A DNA stretch of 64,000 nucleotides, from the IMG/VR virus record IMGVR_UViG_3300021962_000030, positions 1-64,000 of that record; one strand, given 5' to 3'. Position 1 is the first letter of the stretch. The number at the start of each line of letters is the position of its first letter. The DNA comes from a virus. Shown in pieces: positions 38,357-46,896 of this stretch. The position numbers were made by a program, and so were the translations under genes. Below the pieces are notes generated by a model. It was not told the DNA's origin. It saw nothing but the letters and a program-made list of their open reading frames with translations, and made no database searches.

Positions 38357-39943
38357 TCACTTTCTCTTGGACTGACCTTCCTTTTCTGCTCTGTATGCAT
38401 CTGCTTCGCCACTCTTTTTGGCCTTATGTGCTGCGGTCACTCTCTTAGAGAATTCTGCACCAACCTTTGCCATCTTAGGATCTCTGTAACCATGAGGATC
38501 TTCCTTGGTTCCTGCACCCATTCCACCGCGCTTTTCCAGTTTAGCAAGGTAATCCTTTCTGGAGAACTTTGGATCCTGATATGCTTCCTTTACGCCCTCA
38601 TATTCTGGACGACCCTTATTTACTTTCTTAATCCATGCACGTCTTGCCGAACGAACTTCATCCTTATAGTCAAGTCTCTTAGCACGATCCTCTCTGTGCT
38701 TCTGAACTTCTGGAGAAACTTCCTCACCCATCTGTTTAGCATACCACTTCTCAAAGTCCTCTCTACGCTTATCACCTCTTGGGGGCATAGGAGTTCTTTC
38801 TCCACGAACAGGAGCAGATTTCTTTGCCTGCTCTCTTTCATACTTCTCTGGGTTCTCACGAGCGTGTTGTGCTTCATTTACATAATCTTCTTTAGCGTGA
38901 TACCAACCCTTTCCAGCATCTTGTTGAGAACCACCAGTTTTTTCTGCTTCTTTAGCACGACGAACGGCCATTCCCATCTTCATTCTACGATCAAGACCAG
39001 CAGAACCTTGATCGCGGAGTTTTACTTGTTTTGCTTTAACCTTTTCGTAAGGAAATGGTTTTTCTGCTTCATTTACATAATCTTCTTCTACTGGTTTAAT
39101 CTTACTTCCAGTTCTCTCTGCTCTTGAGGCAAGAGTTTTATTCAGCATATTCTTTTTAGCATTCTGCTTACTATAGTTAGCAGACATTCCACCATCACCG
39201 AAAGAAGCGTTATATCTCCTCTCTCTAGTATTTCTTGCTGCTTTTGCTAGTCTATCAGAAACTTCATCAAGTTGCTCTTCACCGATAATAATATCAATCG
39301 CTTCCTCATCAAGAAAATTTGTCATCATCCACTCTGCTTCTTCCAGAGTTTCTGCATATCCTTCTACACAGAGGAACTCAAGGACAACATCAAAGATGTC
39401 AAGATCTTCTTTCTTAAGTGCTGCTGCTCTTCTTGCTGCTTTGTTTCCTGTTCCACCAACTCCACTATATGATTTTGGCCAGTTGGAACCTGCTACTTTG
39501 GGATTGGGGGGAGTTCCAAGAAGTCCATCTCTATTAGAACGACGAATGTGCTTGATTGTAGCAACATTAGCACCTTGTCCTGGTCTTGCTCTACCAGAGG
39601 CAGTGGTACGCTTAGCAATCATTTCTGCTGCCTTTGCTTTACCCCTTTCACTGGAGATTTCTTCATCAAGATAAAACTCATACATCTCATCCCAAGTGAA
39701 ATCGGAGAGGTCATAACCTTCTTCTACAAATTCACTTACCCAATTTTCAAACTCTTCCTTTCTCACAACACCAGACATCTTCTTCATTTTTCTGACTGGC
39801 TTATAGTCAGAGGGCACGGGATCATCGGAATATGGTGCCTTATCGTATGGATCAATCAATCTACCACCAAGTGCAGTGGTTTCTTTGGCCTCATAAACTT
39901 GGCCATATGCTTCCATTAAATCGCGGAGGTCTTGGGGGTTCAT
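38357..39943 (-). CDS. Charged late head-type protein with repeats
   Basis: 528 residues. The start MNPQDLRDLMEAYGQVYEA includes LMEA, a fit to the gp21 site. Two negatively charged helical modules (EFENWVSEFVEEGYDLSDFTWDEMYEFYLDEE and the FLCVEGYAETLEEAEWMM region) are followed by basic stretches. KEDYVNEA occurs twice, and GKGWY recurs as in the 929-residue protein. Composition matches an internal head protein. A consensus late promoter lies 32 bp upstream. Confidence 0.72.
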   Translation of the reverse strand: MNPQDLRDLMEAYGQVYEAKETTALGGRLIDPYDKAPYSDDPVPSDYKPVRKMKKMSGVVRKEEFENWVSEFVEEGYDLSDFTWDEMYEFYLDEEISSERGKAKAAEMIAKRTTASGRARPGQGANVATIKHIRRSNRDGLLGTPPNPKVAGSNWPKSYSGVGGTGNKAARRAAALKKEDLDIFDVVLEFLCVEGYAETLEEAEWMMTNFLDEEAIDIIIGEEQLDEVSDRLAKAARNTRERRYNASFGDGGMSANYSKQNAKKNMLNKTLASRAERTGSKIKPVEEDYVNEAEKPFPYEKVKAKQVKLRDQGSAGLDRRMKMGMAVRRAKEAEKTGGSQQDAGKGWYHAKEDYVNEAQHARENPEKYEREQAKKSAPVRGERTPMPPRGDKRREDFEKWYAKQMGEEVSPEVQKHREDRAKRLDYKDEVRSARRAWIKKVNKGRPEYEGVKEAYQDPKFSRKDYLAKLEKRGGMGAGTKEDPHGYRDPKMAKVGAEFSKRVTAAHKAKKSGEADAYRAEKEGQSKRK

Positions 39944-39975
39944 GGTATGACTTTTTTTAATAATTTCCGTTTAGT

Positions 39976-39983
39976 TATTTATA
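39976..39983 (-). promoter_or_regulatory. Late promoter TATAAATA fused to a terminator
   Basis: The T-run of the terminator leads directly into the box (TTTTTATAAATA), 32 bp before the head-type gene. Confidence 0.75.
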
Positions 39984-40119
39984 AAAAGAAAGCACCCCCT
40001 GAGGAGTGCTTTTTCTTGAATGCCTTTAGTCTAGCCTTTGCTTGCCTAAGTGCCTGTGGTTTTAATTTTCTCTTCTGATCTTTCTTGCTGTGATGTTGCC
40101 AGTTTGGTGTATTTGCCAT
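39979..40119 (-). CDS. 46-residue basic protein
   Basis: A short frame, MANTPNWQHHSKKDQKRK then LKPQALRQAKARLKAFKKK, with 15 basic residues. Its stop lies inside the terminator and late promoter, so the gene would form a compact unit downstream of gp46. No clear Shine-Dalgarno. Its highly basic helix suggests RNA or DNA binding if it is real. The last residues (SSGGAFFL) are encoded by the terminator itself. Confidence 0.5.
   Translation of the reverse strand: MANTPNWQHHSKKDQKRKLKPQALRQAKARLKAFKKKHSSGGAFFL
39984..40015 (-). terminator. Rho-independent terminator
   Basis: Minus strand AAAGCACTCC/GGGGTGCTTT stem with a short loop, then TCTTTTT running into the late promoter. Confidence 0.75.
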
Positions 40120-40186
40120 GGTAGTTTGGACCCTGATTTTAGTGTATCTACTAAAAGGAGCCTGAAGGTGTCAGATGTGCCACTTC

Positions 40187-41896
40187 TTAAACCGGACTAC
40201 TAAATCCCTTCACTTTATCAAACTTGATCAACTTATTGAATTTATCTTCTAGACCACTCTTATGAGAAATCACGAAGATATTCGCATCTTTCACAACAAA
40301 TCGAATAATTCTCAAAAACTCTTCTGTACCAAATCCATCCAAAGAACTATCAAAGACTTCATCCATAATCAAAAGATTGGTATTGACAGAATTCTTGAAT
40401 TTTGCAACTTCTCTCCAAGTGAAGAGAAGTGCTAGGTCAATTCTCATCTTTTCACCTTCACTAAAGGAAGAATATGAAAAGTCTTCATGAATTGGTGATA
40501 GGACAGTTTCGTTAAATTCATCATCAAGAGTAAAGTTGATATAAAAATCCATCATCTGAAGATAACGGTTTACTTGCTGATTAATAAGCGGTAAGTATTT
40601 CTTAATGATTTTGGATTTAACTCCACTGTCCCTTAGTAAGTTGTATACAAATTCGTGATTATTAACTTGTGTTTTCTTATCTACTAGATTATCATATGTA
40701 CTCGATAACTCCCTTTGGAATTTTTCTAACTTCTCATGCTCAGTATTTCTGTTCGCAAGGTTGTCGGTAATTCTTTGAATTTCCGATTCAAGATCACCGA
40801 CTTGTCGCTGTAATCCAGAAATCTTAATATTGTTTTGAGAAATTCCATGCGTTAAACTAGTAACCTCTTTAGAAACGGCAACGAAATGACACTCTCGCTG
40901 CTCCTCCTCTTCAATTGCACGTTCGAGTTCTAAAAACCCAGTTTGCAACTCCTTTGCCTTAATTTGAGTGTCTTCAATCCTATTTAACCGAAACTCTTCT
41001 TCTATGTTCTGAGTGCAGGTGGGGCAAACCGTATTTTCACTAAAAAACTTATGCTCTTCAGTAACGGTTGCAACTTTTTGGGAGATTTTGCCCTTTAATG
41101 ATCCCAACTTTCTCAACTTATCTTTAGATCCCTTAACATTATCAAGTTCTTCCGTGAGTTTCTCAACCACCCCCGTAGTATCTTCATTCTCAGAGATATA
41201 AACGCCAATTTCCTCATTCAGATTGGCAATCTTTTCTTTATAGGCATTTATATTGGCATTTCCCCGACTCTCAAATTCATGAATAAAGTTCTTCTGCATT
41301 TCAAGGCGATCACTTAAAGATTCCTTCTTCAGTTCCAGAGTTCGAATCTCTTCACGACTTTCGCGAATTCTATCTTTGACAATTGAGTTCATAGAAGAGA
41401 AGATCTTGATGTCAAGAAGATCTTCAATCACCTCTCTACGATTAGCAGCAGAAAGTTGCATAAATGGAACAAAATTACTAGATCCCAAAATCACAATTTG
41501 TGTGAAAGATTTATAGTTCATCTTCAGAACATTTTGCTCCAACCACTTCTGCTGATCAAGTGCTGCAGAGGATTGATCAAGAGCAGAATCGTTTCTATAA
41601 ATCTCAAAAATATTTGGCTTGATGCCTCTTACAATTTTCCAGGAAATACCGCCAATATTAAACTCAACCTCAACTCTACAGTCTCTCTCATTTACTGTGT
41701 TGACCAGTTGTGGTTTGTTAATACGACGAAACGGTTTCCCAAATAAGGAAAACGTTAATGCATCAAGAATAGTAGATTTACCGGCACCATTATTCCCAAC
41801 GATTAACGTTGTGGAATCTTTGTTTAAAGTAATTTCTGTGTATTGATTGCCGGTGCTTAAAAAGTTTTTCCAACGAATTTTTTCAAATACTATCAT
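40187..41896 (-). CDS. 46: Recombination endonuclease subunit (T4 gp46, Rad50-like)
   Basis: 569 residues, SMC-type ATPase. Walker A GNNGAGKST (about residue 34), a central coiled coil with the zinc hook CPTC, signature SFSEGEKMR and Walker B LLIMDEVFDSS. With gp47 it resects DNA ends for recombination and host DNA breakdown. Confidence 0.96.
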   Translation of the reverse strand: MIVFEKIRWKNFLSTGNQYTEITLNKDSTTLIVGNNGAGKSTILDALTFSLFGKPFRRINKPQLVNTVNERDCRVEVEFNIGGISWKIVRGIKPNIFEIYRNDSALDQSSAALDQQKWLEQNVLKMNYKSFTQIVILGSSNFVPFMQLSAANRREVIEDLLDIKIFSSMNSIVKDRIRESREEIRTLELKKESLSDRLEMQKNFIHEFESRGNANINAYKEKIANLNEEIGVYISENEDTTGVVEKLTEELDNVKGSKDKLRKLGSLKGKISQKVATVTEEHKFFSENTVCPTCTQNIEEEFRLNRIEDTQIKAKELQTGFLELERAIEEEEQRECHFVAVSKEVTSLTHGISQNNIKISGLQRQVGDLESEIQRITDNLANRNTEHEKLEKFQRELSSTYDNLVDKKTQVNNHEFVYNLLRDSGVKSKIIKKYLPLINQQVNRYLQMMDFYINFTLDDEFNETVLSPIHEDFSYSSFSEGEKMRIDLALLFTWREVAKFKNSVNTNLLIMDEVFDSSLDGFGTEEFLRIIRFVVKDANIFVISHKSGLEDKFNKLIKFDKVKGFSSPV

Positions 41897-41910
41897 CGAT
41901 CATCATCACA

Positions 41911-42186
41911 TCAAATTGTATCAAATGTAAGATCCTCTGGTGGAAATACTATGTCATTCTTCGTAATGACTGCATACTTATATCCACCAATTTCGCATGT
42001 TTGAATAATTAAATCATCATCCAATTCTATCACGTGCATTTCTGGATATCCATTACCCTCTAATAACATAGCATATCTAACAGCATCATCCTCTTCTTCA
42101 AAAACATATAACACCATATCCCCATCCGGGGATTCTACAGCATATACACCTTCCTTTTCGCTTCCATATATTGTTAGAATATACAT
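41911..42186 (-). CDS. DUF3110 protein, cyanobacterial type
   Basis: 91 residues from MYILTIYGSEKEGVYAVE; its ATG follows the gp47 stop by one base (TGACATG). VLYVFEEEDDAVRYAMLLEGNGYP is the hallmark of DUF3110, a small family of cyanobacteria, plastids and their phages. Function unknown. Its presence supports a cyanobacterial host. Wedged between gp47 and gp46 and coupled to both. Confidence 0.88.
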   Translation of the reverse strand: MYILTIYGSEKEGVYAVESPDGDMVLYVFEEEDDAVRYAMLLEGNGYPEMHVIELDDDLIIQTCEIGGYKYAVITKNDIVFPPEDLTFDTI

Positions 42187-42187
42187 G

Positions 42188-43228
42188 TCATACCATTTCG
42201 CAAGCTTCCCGATAGATATTATGAATAATGGACTGAATCTCAGACCTATCAAGTTGAGTATCAGATTCGTTTATATATCTATTCAAGATAGAAAGTGTAT
42301 CTTCTGACTCAATTGCTTCGAAGTCTTCATTCTCTTGAATTTGGAAGTTTTCAACGATCTTCAACTCATACACATTTGCTTTAAAGATCTTATCAATAAA
42401 CTTCTCAAAATGCTTGGGATTTGATTTCTTACGAACTACTACCTTAACGATCTTATTTTCAAGTTCCCTAGTGTCAAAGGTTTGATATGGAGTATCTTCA
42501 TAATAGATGTTATAAAACATCCGATATGGATTATTAATTGGAGTATGTTCCAGAGTCTCCGTATCAAAAATGTGAAATCCACGAGTTTCCTTTACATCAT
42601 TCCAAAACATCTCATATGGATTGCCCAGGTAATAAATTGGATCTACTGACGATCTAGTGTGATAGTGCCCAGAGAAGACTTTGGTGAACGTCTTAAATAA
42701 TTCGCTGCCAAGACCTTCCTCCATGACGTGGCCACGACTAGCTGCAAATCCTCTGAGTTCAAGGTGCCCCATCGCACACTTGCAAGATGTACCTTTAATA
42801 AGTTTAAGAGTTTCTTCTTCATTTTCTTGATTAATCCATGGTATAAAAAGAACCTTTAATTTTCCCAAAAGAACTTCTTGTGGGGAAGAATAGATCTTTA
42901 CATTTGCATATTCGCGAAGCAAAAGATCTACGGCATTTACAGAATTTGTATTTTTGTAGTAAACATCATGATTGCCAACAATCAAGTGTAAGTCAATTCC
43001 CCTGCCCTTGATGGGATCAAAGATATTATTCTTAGCCCATGTTAGAGCAGAAAAATCAATTCCCTTCCGGCTGTCAAAAGCATCACCCATATGAACTATG
43101 GTCTTAATTCCCTCACTATCCAGAGTAGGGAAGAAAATATCCTCATAGAACCTTAAAAAATAATCATGAAAAACTTTAGAGTTTTTTCGAGCACCATAAT
43201 GAGTGTCTGTAATGATTGCAACTTTCAC
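42188..43228 (-). CDS. 47: Recombination endonuclease subunit (T4 gp47, Mre11-like)
   Basis: 346 residues, calcineurin-like phosphoesterase. Motifs DTHYG, HMGDAFDSRKG, VGNHD (GNHD/E) and SGHYHTR are all present, supplying the two-metal site. Partner of gp46. Confidence 0.96.
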   Translation of the reverse strand: MKVAIITDTHYGARKNSKVFHDYFLRFYEDIFFPTLDSEGIKTIVHMGDAFDSRKGIDFSALTWAKNNIFDPIKGRGIDLHLIVGNHDVYYKNTNSVNAVDLLLREYANVKIYSSPQEVLLGKLKVLFIPWINQENEEETLKLIKGTSCKCAMGHLELRGFAASRGHVMEEGLGSELFKTFTKVFSGHYHTRSSVDPIYYLGNPYEMFWNDVKETRGFHIFDTETLEHTPINNPYRMFYNIYYEDTPYQTFDTRELENKIVKVVVRKKSNPKHFEKFIDKIFKANVYELKIVENFQIQENEDFEAIESEDTLSILNRYINESDTQLDRSEIQSIIHNIYREACEMV

Positions 43229-43241
43229 AAATTAATCCCCA

Positions 43242-43676
43242 TCAAATCTCATGCTTCAAACGCAATCTCTCAAGAAGTCTTTGATATTGTTCCGTAAGAG
43301 TCTTGTTCAATTTTAAAACTGGAGTATAATCATTTGGTGCAGGTGCATCGTGACGCAATAATGCATTTACAACTGCGGCAGGTCTTCCCGATACGTTAAT
43401 TGATCCGTGGAGGACATTTGGAGGAATTACAACTGCTACTGGCGATTCCGCATTCATAGAAATATATCTGACCTTATCATTTTCAACATAAAACAAATAC
43501 GAAATTCCTTGAACAGGAATCAGTTGATCTGTTTGATTTTCATGAGAAAACATCTCAAATGGATTATTATGAGATATTTCTACCAAAAATGTCTCACAAC
43601 TACGATAAGAGGTGTAAAACTTACACCCACTGGTGCTCATATATGAGATTGGTTCAACAGAAACCGTTTGTGGCAT
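43242..43676 (-). CDS. Cupin-like protein
   Basis: 144 residues. The beta-rich chain contains VEISHNNPFEMFSHENQTDQL and VIPPNVLHGSINVSGRPAAVVN, the latter fitting a cupin second motif with a metal-binding His. No enzymatic residues beyond that can be named. First gene of the gp47-gp46 operon, with a strong promoter at 43707-43735. Sugar-modification and small-molecule binding are both possible. Confidence 0.65.
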   Translation of the reverse strand: MPQTVSVEPISYMSTSGCKFYTSYRSCETFLVEISHNNPFEMFSHENQTDQLIPVQGISYLFYVENDKVRYISMNAESPVAVVIPPNVLHGSINVSGRPAAVVNALLRHDAPAPNDYTPVLKLNKTLTEQYQRLLERLRLKHEI

Positions 43677-43706
43677 ACAAACTCCTCACCGGGAAATATA
43701 TCTTTA

Positions 43707-43735
43707 AATATATCATGCATTAATTTGACTGTCAA
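43707..43735 (-). promoter_or_regulatory. Sigma-70-type promoter of the gp47-gp46 operon
   Basis: Minus strand TTGACA (43730-43735), 17 bp, TATATT (43707-43712), 31 bp before the cupin gene. Confidence 0.75.
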
Positions 43736-43746
43736 CAATTACAGCA

Positions 43747-44244
43747 TTAATACCGCAGTTTATTGTGAACAGAATCTTTAATCGAATTGTAATCGCTGTA
43801 ATTCATTCCATCAATTGATACGTCGTCCACGAACACCTCATCAAATCCGGTCTTCTCAAGGATTTTGTTCTTGATTTCTAACTGACGCTTTTCCTTTTGA
43901 ATTCTACGCAGAAAAGCATAATGAATAATTTGAGTAAAATATGCAAAGGGGTTCTGTGATTTTTTTGGATCAAAATTATGAATGTATTGAATGCAATTCT
44001 CAATACCATCAGAAATCATATCTTCCTTGAACATATAGTTCACGAAGTTTGGTTTAAAAGATAGGTGAGTTGCGATCTTCAGAAAACAGTCACCAATATA
44101 ATTCGTGATCCTTGGTTTTTCATTGCCCCTAATCTGAGCAATCTCACAATTTTCCCGATATGTAATAAGAGCTGCTAGGAATTCTTTATTATTCACATAG
44201 TGCTCAGATCTCTTCTTTCTTACCATTACCGCAGTTGTCAACAT
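43747..44244 (-). CDS. 55: Late sigma factor (T4 gp55)
   Basis: 165 residues. PRITNYIGDCFLKIATHLS and YMFKEDMISDGIENCIQYIHNFDP...PFAYFTQIIHYAFLRRIQKEKRQ form a sigma region-2-like helical block which recognises the TATAAATA promoter with clamp gp45. MVRKKRSEH six codons in may be the true start. Driven by TTGCGC-17-TATAAT just upstream. It explains the late promoters seen across the window. Confidence 0.93.
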   Translation of the reverse strand: MLTTAVMVRKKRSEHYVNNKEFLAALITYRENCEIAQIRGNEKPRITNYIGDCFLKIATHLSFKPNFVNYMFKEDMISDGIENCIQYIHNFDPKKSQNPFAYFTQIIHYAFLRRIQKEKRQLEIKNKILEKTGFDEVFVDDVSIDGMNYSDYNSIKDSVHNKLRY

Positions 44245-44268
44245 ACTAAACGATTCAAACTATGTATC

Positions 44269-44297
44269 ATTATACGACATTCAACACAATTGCGCAA
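44269..44297 (-). promoter_or_regulatory. Sigma-70-type promoter of gp55
   Basis: Minus strand TTGCGC (44292-44297), 17 bp, a perfect TATAAT (44269-44274), 25 bp before the longest gp55 start. It is back to back with the plus-strand promoter at 44302-44330. Confidence 0.7.
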
Positions 44298-44301
44298 GGC
44301 C

Positions 44302-44330
44302 TTGACAAGGAACCAAAACAGCAGTAGACT
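44302..44330 (+). promoter_or_regulatory. Plus-strand sigma-70 promoter, copy A of the repeated element
   Basis: TTGACA (44302-44307), 17 bp, TAGACT (44325-44330). No plus-strand gene lies within range; the transcript would run antisense into the end of the gene at 44369-44779. Confidence 0.7.
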
Positions 44331-44372
44331 ACCTTTGTTAGGGTTGAAGGATGAGTTATAGCTTAGCTTTAA
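44325..44372 (+). repeat. Repeated 48-bp promoter-leader element, copy A
   Basis: 45 of 48 bases equal copy B at 61488-61535. It begins at the -10 box and includes AGGG, then an ATG eight bases on that opens the 11-codon frame MSYSLALRLWF. Confidence 0.85.
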
Positions 44373-44387
44373 GACTCTGGTTCTAAA
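44352..44387 (+). CDS. Possible leader peptide MSYSLALRLWF
   Basis: An 11-codon frame with AGGG eight bases before the ATG. Copy B (61515-61544) encodes MRYSLALKT in the same position, so M-x-YSLAL is shared. The conservation may equally belong to the RNA rather than the peptide. Confidence 0.35.
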
Positions 44388-44779
44388 CCATAAATCTTCT
44401 CTAGAATTTCCTTTGCTTCAGTAATACTAGAGATATATCCCTGTTCTCTGGTGAGAGTGGTTTGATTGGGATGTTGATCCGGATTAAGTGCAAACTGACG
44501 GGTATATTGATGGTAGATTTTTATCATCTCCATATCTTTTGTTTCACACATCGTTAAGACATCATTCTTATCAATTACAAACATATCATTAGTAGTTGTC
44601 TTAAGCCAGGGTTCAACTTTATACCCAGAACCAGATCTGCTTTTAAATTCACTAATAACTACTGGACAATGCAGCATAATGAGAGTTCTATCTCCCTCTT
44701 CTAAAACAGCTGCCTTGCAAAATAATTCTTCACTTGTCTTTAATTTTATTGTTGCATAAAAATCTTCTTCTATACCCAT
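44369..44779 (-). CDS. Sm-like protein (copy 4)
   Basis: 136 residues. EEDFYATIKLKTSEELFCKAAVLEEGDRTLIMLHCPVVI, VEPWLKTTTNDMFVIDKNDVLTM matches the strand pattern of the other Sm-like copies (compare LEPWLMEYTNENSYMISSDKILTL in 26467-26691). The C-terminal helical tail is extra. It lies between uvsW and gp55. Copy A of the plus-strand element overlaps its last codons, so an antisense effect is possible. Confidence 0.7.
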   Translation of the reverse strand: MGIEEDFYATIKLKTSEELFCKAAVLEEGDRTLIMLHCPVVISEFKSRSGSGYKVEPWLKTTTNDMFVIDKNDVLTMCETKDMEMIKIYHQYTRQFALNPDQHPNQTTLTREQGYISSITEAKEILEKIYGLEPES

Positions 44780-44783
44780 ATTT

Positions 44784-46241
44784 TTATAGATTAACTGTGA
44801 TTATGTCATAATTAAATTTCTCTTCGTTATAGATCTTGATTCTTTCAATTAGATGATTTAAAGTGAAATTTCGTTTTTGCTTGTATGTGCAATCATCTGA
44901 TATATCGTAGAGAATTGCTTTAGTTTTTGTCTTAGACTTTCTAAGAACTCTTCCAATACTTTGGAGATTTCTAATTCTTGATTTGGATGGAGAAGCAAAG
45001 ATTACATTATGCAAATTCTTAATGTTAATCCCGGTGCTAAATGTTCCGTAAGATGCAATAATGATTGCACTATCCTCTTTCTCCGTGATTTCTCTAACTA
45101 GCTCACGTTCCTCTGCATCCACACCACCATGAACAAAAAAGATTTTTCTGTTCATATGTTTGCTACTATTTATGAGATCATAGAGAACCTGTCCATGAGC
45201 AGCAACTCTATTATACAGAACAAGAGTATTTCCCTTTAGATCCAAAGATAGATTGCATATAAACTTATTTCTTTTCTCATGAGAGATTAAGTATTGAATT
45301 TCATCCTCATAGGTTTCAAATCTCTTTGGGGGATGCTTAAGAACAATGCACTTAATATCTAATTGTGATAGATGTCCTTGCTCCATCAATTCAGAAGTTC
45401 TAGTAACTTTGTATGATGGTCCAAATAATCCCTCTAACACCCATTTATGCGTCTGTGTGCCGTCCAAAGTTCCAGTGAACCCAAATCTATACTTGGTGTG
45501 ATGAAGCTTGGTCATTATGTCGATTAATGACTTACTCTTGAATAGGTGTGCTTCATCTCCAATAACTACATTATAATCTTCAAAGAATAAACGTTCCAGT
45601 TTGTAAATTGACTGCCATGTGGTAATTGTGACCGAATATTCATTTGTCTTTTCTCTTCCCGAATATATGCGATGACAGTATGACTCAGCATCCCAACCAT
45701 AATCAACAAAATCCTTATACATTTGTTCTACAAGACTTGTCGTTGGAACAACTAGAAGAATTTTTTGTCCTTTATCCACATAGTATCTTACAAGGGAATA
45801 AATCATCAGAGATTTGCCTGATGCAGTGGGACTTATCAATAGTTTTCGGTTATACTTTAGAGCATCATATACTCCATCAACTTGATAATCTCTAGGTGTA
45901 TGAGTGCATATTGATCTCATATATCCAGACACACCTTCCTTGGTAATATCTTCGTTTGATTCGAAGGGACTACCGTAGAATTTATTGTCCTTGAACGTAT
46001 ACTCGTATCCATATTGATGGCAGAACTCAACTACCTTATCTAAAAGTCCAACATAGATTTGTTTAGACCTCGAATCAAAAAGGTGTATTTCTCCATTCCA
46101 GTTTCTTTTTCGATATTGGGGCATAAACTTTGCACCCTCAACCTGAAATGTGAAATGGTCACGCAATTCATATTCTACATGCGGTTCAGTCTCTACTTTT
46201 AGAAAGACTTCATTCGCCTTACTTATAATAAGTTCTGTCAT
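44784..46241 (-). CDS. uvsW: Recombination helicase UvsW
   Basis: 485 residues, superfamily 2 helicase. Walker A SPTASGKS (about residue 135), GDEAHLF (DEAH-type), the TGT motif FTGTLDG and motif VI QSIGRVLRKS. An N-terminal DNA-binding region (YELRDHFTFQVEGAKFMPQYR) matches T4 UvsW. It resolves R-loops and recombination intermediates late in infection. Confidence 0.96.
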   Translation of the reverse strand: MTELIISKANEVFLKVETEPHVEYELRDHFTFQVEGAKFMPQYRKRNWNGEIHLFDSRSKQIYVGLLDKVVEFCHQYGYEYTFKDNKFYGSPFESNEDITKEGVSGYMRSICTHTPRDYQVDGVYDALKYNRKLLISPTASGKSLMIYSLVRYYVDKGQKILLVVPTTSLVEQMYKDFVDYGWDAESYCHRIYSGREKTNEYSVTITTWQSIYKLERLFFEDYNVVIGDEAHLFKSKSLIDIMTKLHHTKYRFGFTGTLDGTQTHKWVLEGLFGPSYKVTRTSELMEQGHLSQLDIKCIVLKHPPKRFETYEDEIQYLISHEKRNKFICNLSLDLKGNTLVLYNRVAAHGQVLYDLINSSKHMNRKIFFVHGGVDAEERELVREITEKEDSAIIIASYGTFSTGINIKNLHNVIFASPSKSRIRNLQSIGRVLRKSKTKTKAILYDISDDCTYKQKRNFTLNHLIERIKIYNEEKFNYDIITVNL

Positions 46242-46268
46242 ATTACCTCAACTCAAGTGAGTTCAATA

Positions 46269-46451
46269 TTATTCCGTGCGGAATTTGTAATCTAGTATTG
46301 GTCTGTATAATTTATTTTTTAGATCGTTAAGATGTTGCTGCTCAAATGGATGTCTAGATGGATATCCTTCCCAAGACTCTATTCTTCTACAAACACAATC
46401 ATATAAAAGATGCACATCTTCAATTGATAGATCTAATTTGTAATCGGACAT
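46269..46451 (-). CDS. Small protein between uvsW and uvsY
   Basis: 60 residues, MSDYKLDLSIEDVHLLYDCVCRRIESWEGYPSRHP and a second helix EQQHLNDLKNKLYRP. It begins two bases from the uvsY stop, so it is coupled. It probably forms a helical hairpin. Conserved position in cyanomyoviruses; no function known. Confidence 0.75.
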   Translation of the reverse strand: MSDYKLDLSIEDVHLLYDCVCRRIESWEGYPSRHPFEQQHLNDLKNKLYRPILDYKFRTE

Positions 46452-46452
46452 A

Positions 46453-46896
46453 TTACCCTAAACCTGCTGTGAAACGGATGAATTCGATTGCATTCTTGAT
46501 TTGATATGTCCTGTTCTGAATAACCTTTAAAATACTTTCTATGTAGTTTAGAATCGTATCGTAGTAATCCAATTTGAGAGAGATTGAAGAAAGTCTCTCA
46601 TCGGCATCCAAATATTTTTGAAGAGTATCTTTATCGCGGATTTTTTTGGGGAATGGATTCTCTAGGTAAACATCGGGATCCGCTTTTCCAGAATAATACT
46701 CATAGCGTTCGTGCCTTATATTTCTTCTCTGCTGCTCAGCCTTCTTACGCAAAAGAATGGTTGTGTTATACAACTCAAAATATTTTGCATGTAAAACTGG
46801 TATATTTAATGACTCTGTGTGTAGATTGTCAATATCAATTTGGGAATCTTTCTCCCACATTTGTTGAATTAATTCAAGATTGATCTGGTTCGTCAT
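46453..46896 (-). CDS. uvsY: Recombination mediator UvsY
   Basis: 147 residues. RYEYYSGKADPDVY matches the T4 UvsY core (RLDYYSGRGDGDEF), followed by a helical end (LDYYDTILNYIESILKVIQNRTYQIKNAIEFIR) like the T4 C-terminus. It helps UvsX displace gp32 from single-stranded DNA. Confidence 0.93.
   Translation of the reverse strand: MTNQINLELIQQMWEKDSQIDIDNLHTESLNIPVLHAKYFELYNTTILLRKKAEQQRRNIRHERYEYYSGKADPDVYLENPFPKKIRDKDTLQKYLDADERLSSISLKLDYYDTILNYIESILKVIQNRTYQIKNAIEFIRFTAGLG

Noticed and set aside
38246-39127. A 293-codon plus-strand open frame
   Set aside because: It lies antisense to the charged head-type gene 38357-39943, has the Cys/Leu/Phe/Ser-rich composition of a reversed charged frame, and has no promoter or ribosome site.
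44325-44372. Glutamine-type riboswitch in the repeated plus-strand leader
   Set aside because: The expected conserved core of the glnA/downstream-peptide motifs (such as GGACGGAAGTAGG) is absent.
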